NCBI GenBank assembly: GCA_949592205.1
Contig: CATIUR010000003.1
Coordinates: 84,035,001-84,099,000, forward strand
DNA: 64,000 bases
Direction of reading: 5' to 3'
Source of the DNA: Helichrysum umbraculigerum
Lineage: Eukaryota; Streptophyta; Magnoliopsida; Asterales; Asteraceae
In this document: positions 54,865 through 64,000 of the stretch, piece by piece
How the letters are laid out: each line of letters opens with the position of its first letter
How positions within the stretch are numbered: the stretch's first letter is position 1
The notes under the pieces: generated by a model
Database searches by the model: none
The model's input: the letters and a program-made list of their open reading frames with translations, nothing else
What the model was told of the DNA's origin: nothing
Made by a program: the position numbers and the translations under genes

Positions 54865-57295
54865 TGTAACACCCCCGAAATTCACTGTTTTGCGGAAGCA
54901 TAGTTTGGGGTGTTACTAATCAAATATCACAGCACAAAGATAAACAGCAAACGACCTCTAAATGAGACGTTTTGTAAATTAGTTACATTCCATAGATATA
55001 ATGTTTGAAAACTTAGTGTTTTCGTATACAAAATGTAGTTTCCCCTAGAGTCCCCGCGTATAGCGGGAGATTCTATTACATAATCGTAATCTACAAAAGA
55101 TAATGCTAAGAATCTCCGTTAATGCAGTTGTGTTGAAATCATGCGACTCTAGCTAAAATCCTGGAGTAATCCTACTCCATCCGGGTACCTGAGAAAACAT
55201 GCTAAAAAGTGTCAACCAAAAAGGTTGGTGAATCTCACAGGTTTGTAAATAATATCGGCTTTGAACACGAGATTTCATTAGAAGTGCCCGTAGGCGTAAA
55301 ATCAGCCATTGCAATCCAGCAATCGTAAAATCAGTATTTGCAGTCCAGCAAATGTAAATAAGTAAGTTTATACCGTTGCCATGAGGCTCATAATCGAAGC
55401 TTAACCCGTAATAATATGTTTGCTCCCGTGACATGCTCGTAAGTGAGCAAGCATCTGTAACGAATAAGTTGTCACCCGTTTATACGTGTAAATCGGTACG
55501 TGGCAGCGCTACTGCCCCGGGTGGGGAGGGTCATTTCCCTAATGGATCCATTAACTACTGTTCGCGCTTAAGTCCATAACTAACGATATATGATGGAGAG
55601 ACTTCTGTAAATAGTAACAACTCATGCAATTCCGTTTGGTATAGTAAACAGTTTAGTACTTGTGTTCAAGAAAATAAGTAGCATGTATCTCCCCCAATAA
55701 GATAAAACAGTAAAAGTGGGGCCGTAAGACTCACCTGAGTCTTTGCAAGTACGTTTATATCAATAAACGAGTAAGTAATATCAACCGTAGGTTCTCCGAA
55801 CCCGTAACCTTCAAATGCCTAAACATATAAAGTTAAGTAAGTAGATGTCTCGCAAGACCATCTAGGCTAGTTGTTTACACAACTCATTATGTCCAAGTGT
55901 TTGTTTAGTAATTCGTTTGTAGTTTGAAAACAAATATGGCCCGTTGGTGACGGTTTGTACTAATGATTCAAAGCGTTAACATTTATAACGCAATTTAGTG
56001 AAGTTGTAATAGAAAGTATGTTCTATGACGTTTGTTAAGTCGTATGACATAAGTATTTGAAGTTGTGTAAGTTCGACACTTAGTAAAATCTGACTTTTCA
56101 AGGTTCTGGTTTGTGCGACGTAGCATGCGACGTAGCATGCGACGTAGGGTGGTACGTAGGGAGGTACGTCGCATGATGCGACCTTCGCAAATCAATGCGA
56201 CGTAGGAGGCGACGTCGCTAATGCGACGTTGGTTCGGTTTGCGACGTAAAAGTCTACGTCGCTATGTGCGACGTCCGCAAGTTAATGCGACGTAATAGGC
56301 TGCGTCGCTAGTGCGACGTGGGAATATCTGTGCGACGTAGGCCGTGACGTCGCTAAATGCGACGTTGGCCACAAAATGCGACGTTTTGAGCTACGTCGCA
56401 GATAGTCCAGCGTCTCTGCGACGTAGCGGTCTGATCGGAATATGGTGGCCGGAAAACCGGTCGAAAAGCTTCCGTTTGGTCCAAATCTTTTACCCAACCC
56501 ATTTTTGGACATTTTAAGCATATATAAACCATAAAAACGTAAAAATGAGTAAAAACGGAGAGTTTCGGGTTTTGTCGGGAACTTACGATTTGCCGAAATG
56601 AAATTCCGGAAAGATAGGATTGTAGATCGCGAAGTGGTGAACGTTTTTCTCTAAAGAGGTGGTATGATCCGGCGTCGTTTAGTATGTTTATTTTGCGGTT
56701 TTGTAAGATTTTTGGTGATGAAATGGGTTTAGTGGTTGGGAGTAAAAGAAAGAGAGAGAGAGAAAATAGAGAAGAAAATGAAAGAGAAGGTGGGGAAATG
56801 GGAGGTTATCCTCCCATTTTCCGGTCCCCGCACCCCGTGCGGTGTTCGTTTTCTCCGTCATTTAGGCGTTATATCAAGCAGTTATATTTTTAAAAGGTGA
56901 CGAGAATGTTTTAAATGAAATACCTTGAAATTAATTAATTATAAAAACATTTGTCGAAGTATTAAAATTCTTAACTCGTGTTTAATATGTATTCGTTAAA
57001 TTATTTAAATTGTCGTCGCGGTATTATAAATAATGTTTGTTCGCTGTGTATTTTATATAATAAAATACGTTCTCATTATTTAAGTAAGTTTCTGTCACCA
57101 ACGTCAAAATAATTGTGTCGGACTCCGTCCGGTTAATTCGTACGATTTATCCAAATCGCGTAAAAACACACATATATATATAAATCAACTTATATATATA
57201 CAAATAGAGCCTGTAATTAGTCCTATTACATACTAATTACAACTAGTTACAATCAATTAGGCATAAATAATTATCCTAATTTAGCAGGTGTTACA
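54865..57295 (-). repeat. 5' LTR of gypsy G (2431 bp)
   Basis: Partner of 46571-49001. It carries the GCGACGT cluster (56113-56428) and TATA-like box (55980-55990), and is flanked by GACAT at 57296. Confidence 0.95.
55980..56428 (-). promoter_or_regulatory. GCGACGT/ACGTCGC cluster and TATA-like box in LTR G
   Basis: About twenty copies of GCGACGT or its inverse lie at 56113-56428, including the perfect palindrome GCGACGTCGC. ACGT is the core bound by plant bZIP factors. On the minus strand the cluster is about 120 bp upstream of CGTTATAAATG (55980-55990). Same arrangement at 47687-48134. Function is inferred. Confidence 0.6.
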
Positions 57296-58528
57296 GACAT
57301 ACATAATAGTTATGTGACCATATGTACCAGATTTTTGCTACACTAAAATCATGTGTGACAAACTCGACTCTATGATTTAGACACATAAACTATTACCTCA
57401 TGTGATCATATAAAGTCTCATGAATTAGACACACAAACACTCAACGTGACTAATATCAAATTTAATAATAATCATTTTTGCCCATTTTTTCCCTAAATAA
57501 TAGCCACATGAATATTTAACGATGTGACTGTTATAAATATATTGGTCACATATAATCACCTAGAGTGTGACCATAAACATCATTTAGATACACATTTGTG
57601 ATAGGGTGTGGCTATTATAAATCCATATAGTCACATGATCGTGCTAGAAATAAATGTGACTATATACATTAGCTTTTAGCAAGCTAACACACGCTAAAGT
57701 TTAGACACACATAATAGTTATGTATCCATATATACCGGATTTTGGCTACACTAAAATCATGTGTGACAAACTCGACTCTATGATTTAGACACATAAAAAT
57801 TTACCTCATGTGACCATTTAAAGATTCATGAATTAGACACACAAACACTCAACGTGACTAATATCAAATTTAATCATAATCGTTTTTGCCCATTTTTGCC
57901 CTAAATAATAGCCACATGAATATTTAACGGCGTGACTGTTATAAATATATTGGTCACATATAATCACCTAGAGTGTGGCCATAAACATCATTTAGATACA
58001 CATTTGTGATATGGTGTGGCTATTATAAATCCATATAGTCACATGATTATGCTAGAAATAAATGTGACTATACACATTAGCTTTTGGCAAGCTAACACAC
58101 GCTAAAGTTTAGACACACATAATAGTTATGTGACCATATGTACCGGATTTTGGCTACGCTAAAATCAAGTGTGACAAACTCGACTCTATGATTTAGACAC
58201 ATAAACAATTACCTCATGTGACCATACATGGCATTTGGTCACAGTGATTCAAGTGTGTGACATAGAGTTGTCACGTTTTATATGTATATCGTGACAAATG
58301 CTTCAAACTTACTCTTCATTGGTCATTCGTTCCAATTAATATGTGGCTAAATAATCAGTCAAAAAATAGATGTGACCGTTAGCCACATAAATGTTTGAAG
58401 GTGTGGCAATACATTCCCGAATGGTCACACGATCGGAGTTCATATGTGGCTAACTAATAACTTGAATTTTATTATGGTACCTTTAGCCACATAAATATTC
58501 AAATGTCTGGCCGTTTAATTCCGGCTAT
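57296..58528 (+). repeat. Right subterminal tandem array of F, unit about 408 bp
   Basis: TTAGACACACATAATAG recurs at 57701 and 58109, period 408. Units contain many GTCACA/TGTGAC words. The last part (58240-58528) is more diverged but keeps the words. Confidence 0.85.
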
Positions 58529-58558
58529 GTGTGACCAAATCTCATTTTTGTACTAGTG
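58529..58558 (-). repeat. Right terminal inverted repeat of CACTA F
   Basis: The plus strand ends TTTTGTACTAGTG, followed by target duplication AGA (58559-58561). Confidence 0.9.
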
Positions 58559-58561
58559 AGA

Positions 58562-60223
58562 GACTACTTGATAATATTCATTCTAACAATAAAGGTGTTG
58601 CTTAGAAATGCGAGTATAATTTGTTTATGTGGACCATAATACCGGTAATCGTCTTGAACTGTCTATATTAAAATATTTTCACTTTCAGTGAATAATGTGT
58701 TTTTTCAATTATGCTATGTGGAAAAAGGTATGTAAGATATAATTTTATAAATATAAGTGGATTAATGATAAAATAAGTTGTGATTCTACTGTAATTTATT
58801 TGAATTTCATGAGGTATGAATACTAACAATCTGCTTATACTTTTTAATAAATCTAAATAGCTTGTTCTTTCTAATATGATCCCAATGCAGATAAATTCTT
58901 ATTCAGTTGTTTTATTTACTCTATTGTTAAAGTGATTAATAAAATGGTACTTGATACCACTATTTGTATTTGATTGTGTTTTTACTTTATTTTATTTTTA
59001 GCTTTATGTTTGAATAAAGTTTTTATGTTTATTAAGTTTTTACCCTTTGGAATTAAATTATACCGAATATTTTCTATTTTGAGTTAAACAATCGTAACAA
59101 ATACAAGTGAAAAATAATTTTATTTTAGACTTGTACAAATAATGGGTCTTTAATTTATACTTAGCATTTAATTCGCGTTTTTCTTTAATTCTGCGAGTTT
59201 AACCAGTCAAACCTGCGGATCAACTTCAAACTTCGCGAATCGAGTCTAAAGTATAAAAGGGTTGCAGATCGACAAGTCTGAACCACCGAATCCATTCGAT
59301 TTCGCGAGTTCACTTCAACTGTGCGAATCGACCAGTGGCGAAAAGAGACGAAATTTTATTTTTGTTTGATTTTTATTTTACGTGATAGAGGAACGAGTTT
59401 TTGATCCGTAGCTTTTATACGTCTTTACATTGCGATCATTTTAAGGTATAAACCAACGGATTTCACCGTTTAATTAGCTAGGAATTGAAGTTTTTATAAA
59501 CTTAGGGTTTCAGTTTGAATTTTGAACGATTTATGTAGATTAAGGGTGTTATTTAACAAGAATCTTAAGGGTTAATGTTAATCGAACCTTAATGAACAAA
59601 GTTACATCGATTGATCGTGTTAAAATCAACAAAATCATCGAGTTTTTGATTCAACTTGCAGCATCAGTTCGAGCAGCGAGTTAAGTTCCAGATTGAACTC
59701 GCAGCGAGTTGAGTTTGAGCGTTTGCGGATCGAGTTTGATTAGCGGATCGACTTGCGAGTCGACCTGCGGATTGACTTGATTAGCGAGTTCACTTGGCTG
59801 CGAATTCAGTTGCGAGTTGACTTCAAATTTTTGCGAGTTTTTATTTTATTTTTTTAATAACTCGTAACTTAAACTTTTGACGTAATAAGTTGTAATTTTA
59901 TTTAACATACGACTTCAAAAGTTAATTTCATATATGTTTCGACGTGAGAATTACTATATTAACACGTAATAACATATATTTTATATACGACTTAAGATTA
60001 TTTAATTATAAGTTATATATGCATATATAATAGACTTACGACATTTTGTTTATAAGTTAAATATAAATGTTTTATATATGACTTGAGACAATTTTGTAAC
60101 AAGTTATATATAATTTAGAACTAAGATGTTTGATGAATCTTGATTCATAATACATTATAGTTTCGTATTTATTTGTCATTAACGTGCACTAACTGTTTTT
60201 GTCATTTGTGTTCTTTTACAGAT
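58562..60223 (+). promoter_or_regulatory. Upstream region of the extra gene, TATA box and GCGAGT words
   Basis: AT-rich. TATAAAAGG at 59252-59260 is a strong TATA box. On both sides (59188-59345) and again at 59660-59840 lie the GCGAGTT, GCGAATCGA and GCGGATCGA words seen in the LTR and leader of E. TTCTTTTACAG ending at 60221 is a good splice acceptor just before the ATG, so a 5' UTR intron is plausible. Confidence 0.5.
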
Positions 60224-62721
60224 ATGGCGAGACCGTTCGATAAAGGTCACAATATTCTTGTTGATCTAGATCTTTCGGCACGTGGAGCTAGCAAAGTAGC
60301 TCAAGTACTGACATTCTTTGCACGTTCACGCATTCGATATGCGCTTACAGAGTCTCCACCGATCTCTCAGACGATACTGAATGATTTCTGGACAGATATT
60401 CAGTATGACGAATCGGTTAACCCACCGGTTATACGTACATCAGTGAATCATCAACCAATCATATTTTCTGCTTCTGACCTTCGTCAGATTTTGCATCTGG
60501 GTACAGTAGACCAAGAAGATGGTCCAACTGAGTACTCAAGTGATTTTATCGAGGGTGCATTAGGCCGTATGGGATATACTTGTGAGAGAAGAGGATGTCA
60601 ATTCCTCAAGGCCCTCGTTATTGGGCAATGGAGATTCTTGTGGCACGTTATAGTCACAATTTTTGGACCGAAAAAGGGCGGTTTTGATGAGTTGAGCCCT
60701 GCTCTTGTATCGGCAGTACTGTCACTGGTTTACAATAAACCATACAGTTTTTGTGATTTTCTTTTTGGGGAGCTGGTGAAGCAAATTTTGGGCAATGTTA
60801 GATCTCGTTTCTTGATCTACCCGAGATTCTGCATGATGATTATTCGTCATCATCTTCCTAGTTTGGTTGTTCCTGAGCCGCACTTACGTGTTGATACTAT
60901 TGCGCTTAGAGGATACAACGCTATGTTTCAGCAGACGATTAGACGGGAAGAATATGTTAAGCCGGAGATTCGTGATTTCTTTGGCTATATTGTTGATCCT
61001 AATTATGTAACGCCGCCAAATCATGGTTGGAATGATGTTGGTGCTGCTGTACCTGAGCCTGCTGCCGCTGTGGTTCAGCAACCTGAGCCACAGGCACTTA
61101 TTGAGGATGTTTTGATACAGGCTGATCAACCAGGTCAACAGGTTGATGCTGAGGTCGCTGCACAAGTGGTGCAAGAGGTGCTAGGTCAGCATGAGGATGC
61201 ACAAGATCCCGATCTGAGGGAGATAGACCAGTTTGTGGCACCTGCACAGGTATTATTTCAATTATCTAATGATATAGATACTTAGATGTTTGATGTATTT
61301 ATTCAATATTATAGTATAATATTATTATATAATGATAATGGTATGGATATTTAGTTGATTAGGTTACTTAATTAATCATAAAATATAAATATCATTATAT
61401 ACAGGAAGCTGAGGCTGCAGACCCAGAGGTTGCGAGACCTGAGGGTGAGCAGAGACAGCAAGATAGATCAGAAGTTTTACCTGTTAAGGTATTATATCTG
61501 ACTAATCTTACATATATAGAACTTGTATGATAGAGCTACACGCTAATCTTAAATGTTTAATATATTTAATATTTAGGATTCTGGTGTTGGTCCATCTGGA
61601 GGTCGTGATGGTGAGACGACTTCAGATGATGATGATACTCCTTCTCCACCTCCAGATGCTGGTTACATTCGATATCGATATCGGATGATACCAGATCCAG
61701 CTCCGAAGGAGAAGAGGAAGGCAAAGGACATTGATCCTGATTTTGTTTATGAGGGTTCTGATGAAGAGGATTCTCCTCTTGTTTCTCAACGCAGAAAGTG
61801 TTCAAGGACCTTGACCATAAGAGATGGTAAATTTTTATTCAAGTTAGATAATCTTAATCTGTTTATTTATCAGGAGTTAAACTGAGACAGTTAATTCTGT
61901 GACAGTTGCTCAAGATACTGAGCAGGTAGGGTGATATCGATAGAGTCTGAACCGATTTCTGTACCTACTGAGGTAAGAGATATAAGTTTAGTACTACAAG
62001 TATTTACAAAATTAATTACAGATTGAGACATAGAAATCTGTAACAATTACTTATTTATGTCTAATGTTTATAGAAGATTGCTGATGTAGTAAGTTCGGAG
62101 CAGGTACCGACTACTAAATTTGCAGTTGATCTTCTTACGACAGCTTTGTCTCAGCCGCCTCCACCGCTTACGTTTGATTCTCATGTTGCTTCACTTACAC
62201 CACCTGGATTGACAACCATCTCAGTTACTCCTATGACTGATGCTGAAAGGATTACATCCTTAGAGTCGAGAGTTAAGGAGTTAGAGAAAGTTATTTCGAG
62301 GATTCCAGAGTTGGTAGTTAACAATCTTACTCTTGGACAGCAAGTGCTTAAAGAGAGTGAATCTTACAAGACACTGTTGCATACTCATAACACATTGCTT
62401 GATGACTTCAATATCCAGCGACTGAAGCTTGATTCCTTGGATCGATTAGTGTTGCGAGTGAATTCAGGACAGTCCGCTCAGGGGGAGATATTGGTATATT
62501 TAGAGTCTTGCAAGCAAGATGAGTTGAAAAAGAGAAGAGATTCTGACAAAGACGATGATCCCAATGTACCAAAAGGTGGTGAGCAGACCGGTCCTTCAAA
62601 GATTGGTGAGCAAACTACACTTCAGAGGGAGTCTGGTAATGCTGGAGCGAGTGGTTCGGGTGCTGGTACAAGTGCAGATAAGACAGTACCGGTTGATACT
62701 GAAGCTGGTAAGATAGCTTAG
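60224..62721 (+). pseudogene. Extra gene after copia pol, five-exon model, two small frameshifts
   Basis: Exon model from splice signals: 60224-61249, 61405-61488, 61577-61826, 61874-61972 and 62074-62721, each bounded by AG and GT and in phase. Exon 1 (342 codons; IRYALTESPPISQTILNDFW..., later FLIYPRFCMMIIRHHL) resembles, from memory, an ORF common beside copia elements in Asteraceae; function unknown. Exons 2-3 are acidic and low-complexity. Exon 5 has a coiled coil (about 62245-62480) and an S/G-rich tail ending at TAG 62721. Exon 4 appears to lack one A near 61880 and one G near 61929. No membrane segment is obvious. It could be an additional ORF of E expressed by splicing, or a neighbouring gene. 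ATG 60224 was chosen because it follows the acceptor. Confidence 0.6.
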
Positions 62722-63370
62722 TATTAGCATAGTATTGTAATATTTGTAATAGTTTGTACTAAACAATTGTAAACTTAACATTATTTGTAATATATTCGAC
62801 TTGAGATTTTTGTAATTACAAGTTAAATATGTTTAAATAATTTATGTTGTAATTTTATATATGTTAAGATAAAATAGTGATCGAAAGACTTCCGACTCAT
62901 TGAGTAGTCGAGCGGCGTGTTCCGATTAATATCGGCAGTCAAAATATTTATATAACATATGCATTTTAGGCTTGAGAGTTTGTATAACTGACAAGTTAAA
63001 AATGTGATAACTAGGTAAATGATATATAATTTAAAGATATAATTGAAAGTTAAGTTTTTGAATAATATAACAGTTCAATTAAGTCTTGGAAATTATATAA
63101 GTTAATTAATGGTAAACATGAATGTTTGGTGATTGTTCACAAGACATTAGAGTTTAAATTTAATTAATATTTACCAAGTATTTGAGATAAGACTTTAGAA
63201 ATCTTAGTTTGATTCAGGGTAATTAATAAAAGATTTAAAAGTTATATAGAATGCGTTTATATTATTGATTAATAATACAAAAGGATTAATAAAGGAATTC
63301 TTAGATTGGTTCAGGGAAATCAATGAAGAAATTGAATTATTAATATATTTGTATTTGTGTTTTTCTCTAG
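62722..63370 (+). other. Spacer between the extra gene and the last ORF
   Basis: AT-rich; probable 3' UTR or intron. TTTTTCTCTAG ending at 63370 is a likely splice acceptor. No other signal. Confidence 0.4.
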
Positions 63371-63378
63371 GAAAGGAA

Positions 63379-64000
63379 ATGTTAGATCTATCAGATTCTG
63401 AAGATGATTTTCTAGATGAAATTGATGAAGAAATAGATTTTGATATTAAGGAAGGAGAATTTGTGCCTCCTGAGGATTGGACTTCAATTCAAGAGTCTGA
63501 GATACATGACGTTGTTGATCCCGCTATTCATATTGATGAACACGTTGTGAGTCCAGCAAAGACCGAGTACATTTTCAGAAATGATGATGGTGAATCAGTT
63601 ATTGATTTAGAGGCTTTTGAAAATGAATCTACAGATTCAGAGGATGATAATACTGATGATATTGATGAGAGGTTTAAGCATCTAGTTGGAAATCCTTGGT
63701 ATATTCAAGAGATGCTAAAGAAGAAGAAAGAGAAAAAGTCACTTGTGATGAAGGAAGTTGATATCACTGGGAAACGTGAGCTCAAGACTGGTATCATTGG
63801 TTGGTATTATGACTCTGATTTGAAACTTTTTGCTATTAAACGGTATGATGGAGTCCAGTATTTTGAAAAGAAGTTAGCTGTATTTAGTTCCTTACCAAGA
63901 TATGAAGTTAGAGATTTGGCTAGATTGGAGATGGTTAATCCTAGTAATGATGATTATGCTAAGTATGTTGAGAAAATTATCAGAACTGAGGGTAGAACTA
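63379..64000 (+). CDS. Acidic ORF of unknown function, runs off the window
   Basis: Open from ATG 63379 to the last base, 207 codons, no stop. The first about 100 residues are very acidic (SDSEDDFLDEIDEEIDFDIK). Then comes a more globular part (WYIQEMLKKKKEKKS, GIIGWYYDSDLKLFAIKRYD, FSSLPRYEVRDLARL). I do not recognise it with confidence; it may be the continuation of the extra coding region of element E. The ATG lies eight bases after a splice acceptor, so it may be an exon. Confidence 0.55.
   Translation, partial: MLDLSDSEDDFLDEIDEEIDFDIKEGEFVPPEDWTSIQESEIHDVVDPAIHIDEHVVSPAKTEYIFRNDDGESVIDLEAFENESTDSEDDNTDDIDERFKHLVGNPWYIQEMLKKKKEKKSLVMKEVDITGKRELKTGIIGWYYDSDLKLFAIKRYDGVQYFEKKLAVFSSLPRYEVRDLARLEMVNPSNDDYAKYVEKIIRTEGRT

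Larger units (their letters stand above)
46571..57295 (-). mobile_element. Ty3/gypsy chromovirus-like retrotransposon G, complete
   Basis: Both LTRs are 2431 bp (46571-49001 and 54865-57295), and the target duplication GACAT is at 46566-46570 and 57296-57300. The primer site adjoins the right LTR, so it reads leftwards. LTRs start TGTAACACCCCC, typical of plant chromoviruses. I noticed only one base difference (A/G near 48990 versus 57284). Gag-pol is open. Besides gag-pol it has a leader ORF. Very recent insertion, possibly active. Confidence 0.95.
42339..58558. mobile_element. CACTA transposon F (16.2 kb with nested gypsy G), no transposase
   Basis: Ends are CACTAGAACAAAATTGAGA on the left and, on the other strand, CACTAGTACAAAAATGAGA on the right, matching at about 26 of 30 bases. 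The 3-bp target duplication AGA is at 42336-42338 and 58559-58561. Subterminal arrays full of GTGTGAC/GTCACAC words lie at both ends, as in this superfamily. Without G it is about 5.5 kb. It encodes no transposase, so it is non-autonomous, and it carries exon fragments of host genes. Confidence 0.92.
35570..64000 (+). mobile_element. Large copia-type retrotransposon E, 5' LTR to window end, split by F
   Basis: A tRNA-Met primer site at 36175, a plus-strand gag-pol (36640-41522) and sequence continuing across the CACTA F insertion define the element. The 3' LTR is not in the window. Without F the visible length is about 12 kb, long for copia but in the range of SIRE/Maximus-type elements with extra genes after pol. 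The 5' limit is uncertain (TGTTGAGACATAG at 35570 is my best guess). Whether the genes after 58559 belong to E or to a neighbour is inference, supported by same strand, continuity across the F target duplication, and a shared sequence word. The copy is defective. Confidence 0.65.

Overview
The window is plant nuclear DNA and consists almost entirely of nested transposable elements. I see no ordinary host gene. Evidence for a plant: Ty1/copia and Ty3/gypsy polyproteins of plant lineages, primer sites complementary to initiator tRNA-Met and tRNA-Asp, a CACTA (En/Spm) transposase, and a captured exon of plant-type glutamine:fructose-6-phosphate amidotransferase. A eudicot is likely. An Asteraceae or related asterid is my guess, because the extra ORF after the copia pol at 60224 resembles, from memory, ORFs beside copia elements in Tanacetum-type genomes. 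I could not search for this.

Layout. (1) 1-11827: copia element A (minus strand; its 3' part is left of the window), with an intact chromodomain-type gypsy B (plus, 1180-10443, 5-bp target duplication TGAAT) inserted in its gag. (2) 11828-14190: broken CACTA transposase gene (minus) into which A inserted. (3) 14191-15282: SINE-like piece, a (TA)n tract and a 247-bp tandem array that resumes at 35474. (4) 15283-35473: Athila-like gypsy C (minus, duplication GTCAC), holding a second element D (22209-32835) that encodes Gag-protease plus an unrecognised 378-aa protein and no polymerase; the right LTR of C also holds a 505-bp Mutator-like MITE. (5) about 35570 to beyond 64000: copia element E (plus), with a decayed gag-pol followed by a spliced-looking extra gene. 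E is split by CACTA transposon F (42339-58558, duplication AGA), which carries captured exons and is itself split by an intact gypsy G (minus, 46571-57295, duplication GACAT).

Relative ages follow from nesting and LTR divergence. B and G have almost identical LTR pairs and open gag-pol frames, so they are recent and may be functional. D LTRs differ by roughly 1 percent and C LTRs by roughly 2 percent by eye. A, C, E and the CACTA transposase are broken by stops and frameshifts, many of them one-base losses in homopolymers.

The most striking pattern: all six LTR families (A, B, C, D, E, G) carry their own short GC-rich palindromic word, mostly in several copies, packed just upstream of a TATA box. 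In E the same word recurs in the leader before gag and around a second TATA box in front of the extra gene. The second is element D, whose unknown protein has an internal duplication and starts in a 4-nt ATGA overlap with the gag stop.
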